DNA of 64,000 nt, from the NCBI RefSeq assembly GCF_011947265.1, contig NZ_JAATHD010000027.1:1-64000 (forward strand), in the 5' to 3' direction. The notes under the pieces were generated by a model. The model did no database searches and was not told the origin of the DNA. It was given only the letters and a program-made list of their open reading frames with translations. Positions 35,541 to 45,397 of the stretch are shown piece after piece. The position numbers were made by a program, and so were the translations under genes. The DNA comes from Paenibacillus sp. HB172176. Lineage in GTDB: Bacteria > Bacillota > Bacilli > Paenibacillales > Paenibacillaceae. Positions within the stretch are counted from its first letter, which is position 1. Every line of letters starts with the position of its first letter.

Positions 35541-37129
35541 CGGTAGTCACGGTATTCCTGCGGGGTAACGCCGACCAGCTTCTTGAACAAATAAGTGAAA
35601 TAAGCGGTTGTTTGAATGCCGACTTGATCGGCTACCTCATACACTTTAATATTCGGGTCCTGAAGCAGCTTCTTGGCGCGCACGATACGGGTTTCCTGCA
35701 CGAATTCAGAGATCGTTCGGCCCGTTTCCTTCTTGAACAGCACGCTTAAGTAGCTGGCGTTCAAGGCGAAGTGCTCCGCCAACTGCTTGACTGTCCAGTG
35801 CTCATGAAGCCGCTCTTCTATAAACAGGGAGATCTTGCTAATCAAATTATGCTGTTGATTCATATGCGCCTTCTGTTCGGTTTCCATGTATCGCTGAATA
35901 TAGTCGGACAGCAGCTCGGCCATTTGAGACGCGTTGACGCAATCGAGCATCTGCCGCCACAGCAAGATGTTCGATTCGCCGTCGGGCTCCTTCCTCCATT
36001 TCAAATGGCGGACGAGCTCGCTCAAGAAGCTCATTCCCGAGGCTTGGGCATAAGCGAACGAAGTATTCTCGGTCGCGAGCAGCGCTTCTCTGATCTGGTT
36101 CATGTAATCGGAAACTTGCTCCGAGTCGCCGATCTCCAAACGCTTCAACAAGCCCGGAACGAATTCGTCGCGCATGCGGTATGCCGTGAAATCGCCGCTC
36201 TCCGCCTCGTCGGCGTAGACGATTCCCCCGCTGGCCATCAGTCTGGACTTGGCCATGCTGAATCGAATTTCTCTATATAAGAGCGGGGCATCCTTCCAAT
36301 CGAAGCCTTCGCGGCTGCAGCCGATGGTGACGGCGGCTCCATACTGTTCATGCATCATCGTCTGGATGAATTGGAGCTGCTTCTCCGCTTTCACTCGCTC
36401 GGACGGCGACGGATTGATATGCAGCGCAACGAACTCGTCGGGAGATGTCTGCGCCAGCCAGATCGAGTTATTGTTGGACAAGCCGATCTCTGCCGTCTGT
36501 TTGAAGCCGTTCCCTAACAGCATGCGCTTCTTCGCCTCCAAGCCTGACGAGAGATAACGATCCAGGCCAATCACGATAATCTGAAAGCCCAGGCTTAAAT
36601 CGGGCAAAGCGAGCAGATCCTCCCAAGAGGCATGAAGCTCATCGTTCGGAACGGAATCTGCAATAAGATCGGTGACGAATCTCTCTTTCACGAGCTTCGC
36701 GCTTTCAGACACCTTCTTCTCCAGCTCCAAGGTCTGCTCAACGACCTCTCTTCGCATAGCGATGACAGTGCGGAAGCTTTGCAGCCGGGCCGTGACCTCC
36801 TCCGTCTTGAGCGGCTTCAGCACATAAGCTTGGGCTCCCACATGAATCGCGTCCTGCACAAATTCGAATTCATTGTAGCCGCTGATCATCAGAATTTGAA
36901 TATGCGGATGTATCCGCTTGGCTTCCGCCGCAAGCTCGATGCCAGTCATGCCGGGCATGGATACGTCGGAGATGAGCACGTCGAAGTGCGAGCGTTGCAG
37001 CATGTCCAACGCCTCTTCGCCGGATTCCGAGGTTAACGGAGCGGAGAATCCAAGCTTCTCCCATTCAATGAATCGGACCAACCCTTGTATATGCGAAATT
37101 TCATCGTCTACGATAAGTACATTCAGCAT
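35519..37129 (-). CDS. YesN-type response regulator with AraC domain
   Basis: A 536-residue two-component response regulator. The receiver domain is at 1-120 with DD at 8-9, phospho-acceptor Asp55 in VLISDVSMPG and Lys105 in VLKPLK. A long middle region (150-420) is typical of this family, and the C-terminal AraC double HTH is at about 435-536 (LNASYLSVLFKKETGRTISE). It pairs with the sensor kinase gene 2 bases upstream. It probably controls the ABC importer and mannosidase genes upstream in the same direction. The stop overlaps the sulfatase end by 22 bases. Confidence 0.93.
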   Translation of the reverse strand: MLNVLIVDDEISHIQGLVRFIEWEKLGFSAPLTSESGEEALDMLQRSHFDVLISDVSMPGMTGIELAAEAKRIHPHIQILMISGYNEFEFVQDAIHVGAQAYVLKPLKTEEVTARLQSFRTVIAMRREVVEQTLELEKKVSESAKLVKERFVTDLIADSVPNDELHASWEDLLALPDLSLGFQIIVIGLDRYLSSGLEAKKRMLLGNGFKQTAEIGLSNNNSIWLAQTSPDEFVALHINPSPSERVKAEKQLQFIQTMMHEQYGAAVTIGCSREGFDWKDAPLLYREIRFSMAKSRLMASGGIVYADEAESGDFTAYRMRDEFVPGLLKRLEIGDSEQVSDYMNQIREALLATENTSFAYAQASGMSFLSELVRHLKWRKEPDGESNILLWRQMLDCVNASQMAELLSDYIQRYMETEQKAHMNQQHNLISKISLFIEERLHEHWTVKQLAEHFALNASYLSVLFKKETGRTISEFVQETRIVRAKKLLQDPNIKVYEVADQVGIQTTAYFTYLFKKLVGVTPQEYRDYRYSPEDA

Positions 37130-37131
37130 CG

Positions 37132-38928
37132 CTAGCTCCCCTTTCTCATAGATGGTTCAGCCTGACAAGCCGGGAAGTCGATCGTAACGAGCGTCCACTC
37201 GCCCAAAGCGCTTTCAAAGGTATAATCGGCATCGGCGCCGAAGTAGAGCGTCAGCCTATCCTTGATATTGGCTGAGCCGAAGCCGTTGCCTTTACCTGCA
37301 TGGACGCCTTCGGAGAGCTGCCGCAACAGGTTCTCGGGGATGCCCTGCCCATTGTCGTACACCGACATCGCGACTCTTCCATTTTGTCTCTTGATGGAGA
37401 TTCGGATAACCGCATCCTGCTTGCGAATAATTCCGCCGTGCAGATAGCTGTTCTCCACAATCGGCTGAAGCACAGTCTTGATCGTATATAGCTCAAGCGC
37501 TGATTCATCGATCTTCCATTCGATGCGCACCTTGCCGGGATAACGGAATTGACAAATGTCCAGGTAGGCCTTCACATGCTCGACTTCGTCACGAATCCGA
37601 ATAACGCTGATCTGATTATTAAGCGTGAGACGGTAGAAGGTTGTCAGTGAATCGATAATTTGAATTTGCTCCTCATCCTGCGCGTCCATCGCTCTCCAGC
37701 GAAGCAATCCGAGCGAATTGTATATGAAATGAGGATTGATTTGGGCTTGCAACGCTTTGAAAGCCTGTTCCTTCTCTTGCAGTCCTGCTTGTGTAATATC
37801 TTCCACGAGCTTGCCAAGACGTTCGGACATCAGATTGAACATATTCTCCAGCTCTCCAAGCTCATCTCTTTCGTTGTACCGGATCGCGGCCTCGAACTCC
37901 CCGCGTGACAGATCGCCCATTCGATAGCCGAGCTTGCGTATACGGCGCACGATGTTTTGCACGACAGTCAGCATTAAGGAAACGGATAGCAATAGAAAAA
38001 ATATGGTTATTCCGATAATAAGGAGAAGGATCGTGCGATTCTGGGCGCTTAGCTGCTTCATTGCGGTTGACGTCACGACGTTCCAGCCTGACGAGAGCGG
38101 TTTGACGATCAACAGCTCACGACTGTTCGAGAGATCCAGCCAATCATCCTTGCCGGTGCTGTCGCTCGTGGGCGTGCCCGGCCATTCGCTTAGCGCGAGC
38201 CGCTCTCCGATATATCCCCGGTCCGTCGAAGCAAGGATTCGCCGATCATGATCGACAATGAATAGACTTCCCTTGTCATGGAAGGGATGATCGAGAAGCT
38301 CTCCGAACACGACATCATAGTTTAGCAAAATATAAACGAGACCCAGCGGTGTGCCCGTGCGGTCGATAATCTTATGCGTGATGTAGCTTCGCTTGGCGTT
38401 GCCGGGCACGCTCCTCCACCTGAGAGAGTCGCTCGATGCAATGGCTTCCCGGTACCAGGAGCTTTCATCCTGTCCGGCAATCCTTCTATTCTCCGGGCGC
38501 CATAAGAGTTGACCGTCTTGAACGAGTGTATCATTCGTGTGGTAGATGCGGAAATCGACAATTCCCGGCAAATACTTGCTCGTAATCAGGAAGGTGCGGT
38601 CCACGTAATTGACGGTATCCACGACTTCAGCCATATCGTCATATTGCCTCGCGAGACGAGCGACCAATTCGCCGTCAGTAGCCGTTCGAACGGCTAGAAG
38701 GTCATAGCTCCGTTTGCTGAAATCGACGATCTGGGCGGTCTGTCGCGCGGTTTCGTCCACGGCAGACAAGTAGCTGCGATGAAAGCCTTGAAAGATCATA
38801 TATACGGCGCCGCTTCCGAGCAATAATGTCGGCAGCAGAAGGATGAGCACGTATAGAGCCAATAGTTTGCCGCGCAGACTCATGCCGCGCGTAAATCGAA
38901 TGATCCATCTCGCGAAAGAGATACGCAT
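37132..38928 (-). CDS. YesM-type sensor histidine kinase
   Basis: A membrane sensor kinase of about 598 residues. Two membrane segments (about 20-42 and 298-322) enclose an extracellular sensing domain of about 255 residues, followed by HAMP, a His-kinase domain of the YesM type (INPHFIYNSLGLLRW, with the phospho-His) and HATPase (VYDNGQGIPENLL). ATG at 38928 is 9 bases after AAAGGAG; the longer frame starts directly on the RBS. It lies 2 bases before the response regulator and about 140 bases after the solute-binding protein gene. It likely senses an extracellular saccharide or the loaded binding protein. Confidence 0.93.
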   Translation of the reverse strand: MRISFARWIIRFTRGMSLRGKLLALYVLILLLPTLLLGSGAVYMIFQGFHRSYLSAVDETARQTAQIVDFSKRSYDLLAVRTATDGELVARLARQYDDMAEVVDTVNYVDRTFLITSKYLPGIVDFRIYHTNDTLVQDGQLLWRPENRRIAGQDESSWYREAIASSDSLRWRSVPGNAKRSYITHKIIDRTGTPLGLVYILLNYDVVFGELLDHPFHDKGSLFIVDHDRRILASTDRGYIGERLALSEWPGTPTSDSTGKDDWLDLSNSRELLIVKPLSSGWNVVTSTAMKQLSAQNRTILLLIIGITIFFLLLSVSLMLTVVQNIVRRIRKLGYRMGDLSRGEFEAAIRYNERDELGELENMFNLMSERLGKLVEDITQAGLQEKEQAFKALQAQINPHFIYNSLGLLRWRAMDAQDEEQIQIIDSLTTFYRLTLNNQISVIRIRDEVEHVKAYLDICQFRYPGKVRIEWKIDESALELYTIKTVLQPIVENSYLHGGIIRKQDAVIRISIKRQNGRVAMSVYDNGQGIPENLLRQLSEGVHAGKGNGFGSANIKDRLTLYFGADADYTFESALGEWTLVTIDFPACQAEPSMRKGS

Positions 38929-39065
38929 GCCGATCATCTCCTTTCCAGTTGCTATGCGGTGCGGCTAATCAGCAAGGGTTGTTTGTCTATTATACAGCGG
39001 ACGGAAGGGAAGCCGGCAATTCCGGCTTCCCTTCCGCTACGACCCGACTGCGCCGTATATATGAA

Positions 39066-40766
39066 CTATTCTCCGTATTGCTCCTTCAGAAGCTGATGCC
39101 ATTCATCCTTCAGCTCTCCCCAATGCGCGCGCTTATCAAGAGCGGATTGGAACTCATTCCAGGCAGATTCGAAAGCATTGTCGTCCTTGGCCATCATTAA
39201 TTTGGCTTTGAATTCCTTTCTTACATTCTCAAGCTCGGGCAAATATTTCTCCCATAGGCTGCCGGGTTCAGACTTGACCATATCTTGAGGTTCCGCGACC
39301 CGGATTCCGCCCATCTTGCCGATGGCTACCGTGAAGTCGATCGTCTTCTGCCGACCGGCTACCGTATCGGTAGCGGCGTAATTCCACCATGGATACCACT
39401 CGTTGCTATAAGAAGATGTTGCATAGAGTTCGGGCGTCGTGCTCGCTTTCTTCGCTGCATCGCCGGAATCATGCAGCTGCTGATAATTATCGTCGATATA
39501 ATGCCATTTGCCCAGCGGCTGATCCACCCAATCCCAGAAAACGCCGGCAGGACCGCCGTCAATCTCTTGCTGCATTTCCGGTTTCGGCTGAAGCGAATAA
39601 TCGAAGAAGGCGAGAATCGCATCCAGGTTTTTCGTGTTTTTGCTAATATATACATCATCGCCCGGGTATGGATTAACAATTTGGTTAATGCCGATCTTAT
39701 CCACGCCCGGCACCTTCGGATATGGAACCGTTTGGTAGTACCAGGCAGGTTCCGTCGGTCCGTTCAGAACTTCCCAGATATGGGCGTCCATGTTGAAGAA
39801 TCCGCCCGCGTTCATGGCAATTCGTCCAGACTGATTTTTTTCCTTGTAACGTTCAATTTTGTCTGTGATGGCTTCCTTGTCGATCAAGCCTTCGCGATAC
39901 ATCTTGTTCATCCAGCGATAAGCTTCTTTGTATTGAGGGTTGTCGTAGATGAACAGATAGTCATCGCCCTGCTTCTCTACCGGAATAACGCCGCCGGCAG
40001 TACCGGTGGAAACTCCGAACGTGCTCAATATGACATTCTCGTCATTGGCGTCCGACAGGAAGCTGAGCGGGATGAGCTTGTTGCCCGAAGCGTCGGTCTG
40101 TTCGCTCGCCGCCCGCAAATATTGCTCGACTCCTTCTATCGTCGCCAAATCCGCATCCTTCATGCCGGCTTTCTCCAGAACGTCCTCCCGGACGAACCAG
40201 CCAAGAGAAGCCCAGCCCGGCCATGGATCTTCCGGATTCTGATCAAACCAGGTTGGAATCGACCAGATGTGACCGTCTTTATCTTTCATCGCCTCCAGAT
40301 ATTCCTTCGGAATGGATGCGAGTCCAGGGTATTTGTCGGGCATGTCGAAATATTGCTCAAGCGGCTGGATCGTGTTTGAGCGAATCATCGATGTATTAAT
40401 CACATCGCTTCGTCCGAAGATGGCCGCATCCTCGAAGCCGCCGGTGTTCAGTTTCAGATTGAGCGCCGTGGAGGCATCGCCCTGCGTGGATTCGATCTGA
40501 ACGTCGACGAAGGGCTCGTTCTCTCTCCAATATTTCTGCATCAGGCTTTCATTGTTGACAGTGGTCGTCCATCCGAGCCACAGGTTAAACATGCCTGCTT
40601 GCTGCTTATCGCCCTCCGCTGTCTGCTCGTTCTGTCCCGAAGATTGCGAAGGGTTGTTCGTGCTTGCGTTGTTGCCGCCTCCGCCCGAGCAGGCGGTCAA
40701 GGCCAACATCATCGCGGCAAGAGCGCCGGCCATCGTCTGTTTTGCATGGAATGCTCGACTGATCAT
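39066..40766 (-). CDS. ABC transporter sugar-binding lipoprotein
   Basis: A 566-residue family-1 extracellular solute-binding protein of the LplA/YtcQ group. The signal peptide is MISRAFHAKQTMAGALAAMM with lipobox LTAC (Cys at about 26), then a Gly/Asn/Ser-rich linker. The mature domain should bind an oligosaccharide. It follows the two permease genes in the same direction, and no ATPase gene is nearby, so a shared MsmX-like ATPase probably powers the transporter, as known for this family. Confidence 0.92.
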   Translation of the reverse strand: MISRAFHAKQTMAGALAAMMLALTACSGGGGNNASTNNPSQSSGQNEQTAEGDKQQAGMFNLWLGWTTTVNNESLMQKYWRENEPFVDVQIESTQGDASTALNLKLNTGGFEDAAIFGRSDVINTSMIRSNTIQPLEQYFDMPDKYPGLASIPKEYLEAMKDKDGHIWSIPTWFDQNPEDPWPGWASLGWFVREDVLEKAGMKDADLATIEGVEQYLRAASEQTDASGNKLIPLSFLSDANDENVILSTFGVSTGTAGGVIPVEKQGDDYLFIYDNPQYKEAYRWMNKMYREGLIDKEAITDKIERYKEKNQSGRIAMNAGGFFNMDAHIWEVLNGPTEPAWYYQTVPYPKVPGVDKIGINQIVNPYPGDDVYISKNTKNLDAILAFFDYSLQPKPEMQQEIDGGPAGVFWDWVDQPLGKWHYIDDNYQQLHDSGDAAKKASTTPELYATSSYSNEWYPWWNYAATDTVAGRQKTIDFTVAIGKMGGIRVAEPQDMVKSEPGSLWEKYLPELENVRKEFKAKLMMAKDDNAFESAWNEFQSALDKRAHWGELKDEWHQLLKEQYGE

Positions 40767-40848
40767 TCTTTGTTTCCCCTCTCTGTATTGTTATTTTTGG
40801 TATATGTGGTGAATCCTTATACCCTGGCGGGATAAGATCAGATGTGCA

Positions 40849-41745
40849 TCAGCCCTTCACGGAGCCAATCAATACGCCTTTGACGAAAAATCTCTGGAGG
40901 AACGGATAGACGCATAGAATGGGAAGCGTACTGACCATGACCGTCGCCATTTTGACGGACATTAATGTCACATTAGACAGATCACTGCCCCTCGCGAGCG
41001 CTTCCACATTGTTATTGGAGCCCATGACAACCGAAATATTCTGGGCGGACAACAGCTGTTGCAGAAAGGTTTGAACCGGAATCAGATCCTGATCCGAGAC
41101 GAAGAAGGCGCCTGCGAACCAATCGTTCCAATGCATGACTCCCGTGAAGAGGCCAAGCGCGGCCAGCATGGGCTTGGACAATGGAAGAATGATGGAGAAC
41201 AGCACTCTTGGCGGCTTGGCTCCGTCGATCTCGGCAGATTCGATCAGCGATTCGGGAATGCCGTGAATGAACTTCAGCATGACGAACATGTTCCAGGCAG
41301 AGAAGGCGCTCGGCCATATATAGACCCAGAACGTGTTAATCAGCGACAGGCTATACAATTGAATATAGAATGGAATCAGGCCGCCGTTGAACAACATCGT
41401 AATCAGCACAAATGTCAGCAGCGTCTTTCTGCCCGGCATCAGTCTGTAAGACAAAGCGAATGCGGCAAGAAGGGTTATCATCAGACCGCATACCGTGCCG
41501 ACGATTGTCCTTAAAATCGTGATGAGATAAGCATGTTGTATGACCGAGTTGCCAAGCACAATTTGAAAATTCGCCAGGGTGAAATTCCGAGGCCACAAGT
41601 ATACACCTCCCTTGGCAGCGTCGCTTCCCACGTTGAGAGATATCGCCAGCATGTACATGAAGGGATACAGCACTGACAGGCAAAGCAACAATAAGAACAG
41701 AGTAATAAGCAGTTGACCAACCTTTTCGCTTGTCGAACGTTTCAT
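40849..41745 (-). CDS. ABC sugar permease, LplC/YtcP type
   Basis: A 298-residue binding-protein-dependent permease with six predicted membrane segments. The EAA loop, which contacts the ATPase, is seen as ESAEIDGAKPPRVLFSIILP (about 186-205). It follows the LplB-type gene by 3 bases, so they form one heterodimeric channel. The direction and spacing suggest co-transcription with mannosidase and binding-protein genes. Confidence 0.93.
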   Translation of the reverse strand: MKRSTSEKVGQLLITLFLLLLCLSVLYPFMYMLAISLNVGSDAAKGGVYLWPRNFTLANFQIVLGNSVIQHAYLITILRTIVGTVCGLMITLLAAFALSYRLMPGRKTLLTFVLITMLFNGGLIPFYIQLYSLSLINTFWVYIWPSAFSAWNMFVMLKFIHGIPESLIESAEIDGAKPPRVLFSIILPLSKPMLAALGLFTGVMHWNDWFAGAFFVSDQDLIPVQTFLQQLLSAQNISVVMGSNNNVEALARGSDLSNVTLMSVKMATVMVSTLPILCVYPFLQRFFVKGVLIGSVKG

Positions 41746-41748
41746 GAG

Positions 41749-42642
41749 TTACCAGAGCCCCTCCCCATTGATTCTTCTAGCTGTTTGATTCGTGACGAGG
41801 ACGAGAATCAAGCTGATGCCCGAAGATAATAATCCGACCGCTGTAGCGATGCTAAAGTAGCCTTGCTGCAGACCGGTTCGAAGAATATACGTGTCCAGAA
41901 CATCCGCAACCGGTTGATTGGCCGGGTTCATGAGCGGATAGATTTGATCCATGCCAACTGTGATGAGGCTAGGCATGCTTAGAATGAGAACGATGGAAAT
42001 TGTCGGAAGAATGCCAGGGAACGTAATATGCCGAATCTGGGCGAGTCGTCCTGCTCCTTCAACCTTTGCAGCTTCATAGAGCTGCGGGTCAATCGTTGTA
42101 ATCGCGGCCAGATACAGAATCGTATTCCAGCCGACTTCCTTCCATAAGCCGCTGATAACAATCATGGGTCGGAACCATTCGGTCGACCCTAGGAAGAAAA
42201 CAGGATCGCCGCCCAGGGACACGATAATCTGATTAACAAGTCCATTGTCCAGAGTTAGCAGCGATTGCAGAATGTAAGCGACCACGATCCATGAGAAGAA
42301 ATGGGGCAGATAGCTTACGGATTGCACGAAACGCTTCAAGCTGCCGCGACTGACTTCATTGATCATCAGAGCCAGCAGGATCGGAGCGGGAAAGCCGGTT
42401 ATGAATTTCAGGAACGCGATGTACACCGTATTTCTCACCACGAGCCAGAATTGGCTGTCTTTCAGAAACTCGAAATTTTCAAAGCCGGTCCACGGGCTGT
42501 TCCAGATTGTATAGCCGATATGGAAATCTTTGAATGCGACCTGAATGCCTGCCATTGGGACATAGCTGAACAGAAGCAGTAGAATAACGGCTGGCGCAAC
42601 CATTAGAAATTGCCAGCGATACTTGATTAATGCTGCAAACAT
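41749..42642 (-). CDS. ABC sugar permease, LplB/YteP type
   Basis: A 297-residue permease with six predicted membrane segments, partner of the LplC-type protein. The EAA loop is EAAKVEGAGRLAQIRHITFP (about 194-213). The ATG at 42642 is 6 bases after GAGAGAGGTG; the longer frame starts with the GTG inside that RBS. It follows the mannosidase gene by about 86 bases in the same direction. Confidence 0.93.
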   Translation of the reverse strand: MFAALIKYRWQFLMVAPAVILLLLFSYVPMAGIQVAFKDFHIGYTIWNSPWTGFENFEFLKDSQFWLVVRNTVYIAFLKFITGFPAPILLALMINEVSRGSLKRFVQSVSYLPHFFSWIVVAYILQSLLTLDNGLVNQIIVSLGGDPVFFLGSTEWFRPMIVISGLWKEVGWNTILYLAAITTIDPQLYEAAKVEGAGRLAQIRHITFPGILPTISIVLILSMPSLITVGMDQIYPLMNPANQPVADVLDTYILRTGLQQGYFSIATAVGLLSSGISLILVLVTNQTARRINGEGLW

Positions 42643-42728
42643 TGTGATCACCTCTCTCTATCCTATTGTAAGGATAGAGGCGAGGCGAGACTACGCAACA
42701 ATGATTGGATTTCTATCGTTATGTTTGC

Positions 42729-45200
42729 TTATTCGAACGTATCGTATAAGCTGGTAACTGTGAGCTGCTCCCTGAAGGTCTGCAGCGATAGCGGCTCGGA
42801 CAAGCTGTTCTTCGGAACAACAACCCTCTTCGAACATCCGGCTGACAGATCGAATACATTGTCGCTCCACCTGGCATCTGCCGTCTCCAGCTCAAGCCAC
42901 ACAAATTTGGCGAATGAGCTGCTTTCCAGCATGACGGAGAAGCTGTCCGGGTCTTCGCTTACTTGTACGTTAATCTCCGGATCGAGGAAGTCGAAATGCT
43001 TGGCCTTCACGAATAGCACCGTGCCGGAGCTCGTCGTACCTTCGCCGCCGTCGAACTCAAATTCGAGATAGCTCTGGCTCAGCAGCCGCCGGTTCGTCAA
43101 TATGTCCGAGAAGTCCAGCGAGACGATCTCTTCCGTGGATAACGCGCCCAGCGACACCTCGACTTCCCCGAGCTGGAGGACTTCCGCATTGCGGTTCAGC
43201 AGCTTCCAGCGAAGCTGACCGCGGACGCCATGCAAGGTTTCGTTGGTAACATGCAGAGCTACGCTTGTTCCTTCCTCGAGAGCGGAAGCCAGCACCGGCG
43301 CGAAGAATCGCTTGGCGGCATGATGCGTCGCCTTCCACCTGCCGAAGTAATCCAGACTCGACCAGGATGCTCCGGGCCAAATGTCGTTGAGCTGCCAATA
43401 GACCGCGCCCATGCATCTGCCGCGATTGCGCCTCCAATGCTCAACGCCGACTCTCATGCCCTCGGCTTGTATGAGCTGAGAGACGTACAGCAGCGTTTCG
43501 AAGCTCCTCGGATATTTGAAATATTCGCTGATGTAGAACATAATTTTCTCGTTGCCGGTGCCGTTCTTCTGATGGGCCTCCATAACTCGCGAGAATATGT
43601 TCCGGTCCTCGGGCAAGGTGAACGTCTCTACCGTCTTCAGGGATGGGAAGGATTGCAGACCGAATTCGGACATGAAGCGGGGATGCAGCGTCCTATATTC
43701 CGTAATCGGCTTCCGTCCGTGCCAGACATCCCAATAGTGCATGTCGCCGATATGCTCATTGTTCGGATCGTCAATGCCGCCCTTGGAGGACGGAGACGAT
43801 ACCAGATAGGATGTACTCGGATCCAGAGATTGGGACAGCTCCGGCAGAAATGCCTCGAATTGCTTCAGATAATCATCTCTTTGCTTCTCGCCGTAACGCT
43901 CGGTCCAACCCCAATACGCCCAAGCATATTCCAGCTCGTTATTTCCGCTCCACAGGCCGAGCGAGGCGTGGTGACGAATACGCTTCATATTATCGATGGT
44001 CTCGAGTCGGATATTCTCTTTAAATTCGTCGTTGAAGTCATAAGCGCCGCAAGCGTACAAATGATCCTGCCAGACAATCAGGCCGTGCCGATCACACAAA
44101 TCATAGAAGTAGTCGTCAGCATAATAGCCTCCGCCCCACACACGGATACAGTTGTAATTAGCCTCAACACAGCTTTGAATGAGCGCCTCCATTCGTTCGG
44201 CGCTGCGGCGTCCGAAGATATTGTCCTCCGGAATGAAGTTGGCGCCCATCGCGAAGATGGCATGACCATTCACCTCGAAGGCAAACGATTCTCCCCACTC
44301 ATCGGGCTGCCGGACAACATGCAAGGTACGAAGACCGATATTCATCGATCGTTCGTCTGCCATCCGTTCTCCGGATAGCAATTGAATTTGCAGCTTGTAC
44401 AGGGGCTGTTTGCCAAGATTATTCGGCCACCATAGCTCGGGGTTGTCAATGTCGAAGACAAGATTGTTGGATTCGCCGACATCCCGTATGGAACTCTTCA
44501 ACGTTCGGCCATCCGGCGTCTCGATGACAGCTTCAAGCAACAGGTCCGAGTCGGGGGTCCAAATTTCCAGGCATGCGGCGATTTCCACTTTGACTTTGTC
44601 GTCCTCATGCTTCTGCGTGATGTAGATATCCTCAATTCTTCCGTAATCGAAGCCGCAGATGCTAATATCCCGCCATATGCCCATATCGGGCAGCTTTGGT
44701 CCCCAGTCCCAGCCAAACATGCTGTGCGCTTTGCGCAGATGGGATATGCCCGGCACGGCGTCGGCGCAGCTTGTCAGGTGGAGCTTCTCGTCCATAGCGA
44801 GCACGTAGTTCGTAGCCGAACGGATGATGACATGGATGTCATTGCGGCCTTCGGACAATAGCTGCTTCACATCGGCCTCGTACGTCCGATGCATATTATT
44901 CGTCTGCAATACGGCTTTATCATTGATGTACACCTCGCACAGCGTATCAAGTCCCTCGCAGCGAAGCAGCACGCGATCCCGCAGCAGCATATTTCCGTCG
45001 ACGACGAAGCTGCGCCGATACTCATAGTCATACTTGGTCTGTTCCAAAACATCCCATTCATTGTCCCGGAAATAGGGATCTTTCATCTTGCCCGCGGACA
45101 GAAGATCATGGAATACGGAGCCTGGAACAACTGCCTCAATCCATTCCGTCTCCTCCGTTTGCTTCATTGCCCATTTGCCGCTCAGCGTTATTGCGTTCAT
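42729..45200 (-). CDS. GH2 beta-mannosidase
   Basis: Beta-mannosidase removes beta-linked mannose from the non-reducing end of manno-oligosaccharides. 823 residues from the ATG at 45200, which is 7 bases after an AGGTTG; the frame extends 15 codons further without an RBS. GH2 layout: sugar-binding domain (1-190, with WDWGPKLPD), immunoglobulin-like part, then the TIM barrel with acid/base Glu422 in GNNELE and nucleophile Glu512 in FMSEFGLQS. There is no signal peptide. It heads the gene run mannosidase-LplB-LplC-binding protein-kinase-regulator. Confidence 0.93.
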   Translation of the reverse strand: MNAITLSGKWAMKQTEETEWIEAVVPGSVFHDLLSAGKMKDPYFRDNEWDVLEQTKYDYEYRRSFVVDGNMLLRDRVLLRCEGLDTLCEVYINDKAVLQTNNMHRTYEADVKQLLSEGRNDIHVIIRSATNYVLAMDEKLHLTSCADAVPGISHLRKAHSMFGWDWGPKLPDMGIWRDISICGFDYGRIEDIYITQKHEDDKVKVEIAACLEIWTPDSDLLLEAVIETPDGRTLKSSIRDVGESNNLVFDIDNPELWWPNNLGKQPLYKLQIQLLSGERMADERSMNIGLRTLHVVRQPDEWGESFAFEVNGHAIFAMGANFIPEDNIFGRRSAERMEALIQSCVEANYNCIRVWGGGYYADDYFYDLCDRHGLIVWQDHLYACGAYDFNDEFKENIRLETIDNMKRIRHHASLGLWSGNNELEYAWAYWGWTERYGEKQRDDYLKQFEAFLPELSQSLDPSTSYLVSSPSSKGGIDDPNNEHIGDMHYWDVWHGRKPITEYRTLHPRFMSEFGLQSFPSLKTVETFTLPEDRNIFSRVMEAHQKNGTGNEKIMFYISEYFKYPRSFETLLYVSQLIQAEGMRVGVEHWRRNRGRCMGAVYWQLNDIWPGASWSSLDYFGRWKATHHAAKRFFAPVLASALEEGTSVALHVTNETLHGVRGQLRWKLLNRNAEVLQLGEVEVSLGALSTEEIVSLDFSDILTNRRLLSQSYLEFEFDGGEGTTSSGTVLFVKAKHFDFLDPEINVQVSEDPDSFSVMLESSSFAKFVWLELETADARWSDNVFDLSAGCSKRVVVPKNSLSEPLSLQTFREQLTVTSLYDTFE

Positions 45201-45397
45201 GCTTATCAACCTACTTTCGAATCGTGAATTTGAATTGTGCTGCAATGCTGCCGCTCGTTATGCCATGATCTGCAAAATCAGGCAGTAACGAGTCGATCGT
45301 AGCACTCACTATCGAATTCAGTCTTGTTATGCCTTTTCATTTTTTGTGCTATAGTAACATGAACATCGATTCGAGTATCCTGATAGAGGAGGTTGCC

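Noticed and set aside
39285..40379. 364-codon plus-strand ORF opposite the sugar-binding protein gene
   Set aside because: It mirrors the codon pattern of the real gene below it, has no ribosome-binding site and encodes no recognisable family. Similar shadows lie opposite gyrA, gyrB, dnaN, the mannosidase and gdpP genes.
43230..44378. 382-codon plus-strand ORF opposite beta-mannosidase
   Set aside because: The strongly supported GH2 gene with both catalytic Glu residues lies on the other strand; this frame has no start signal or domain.
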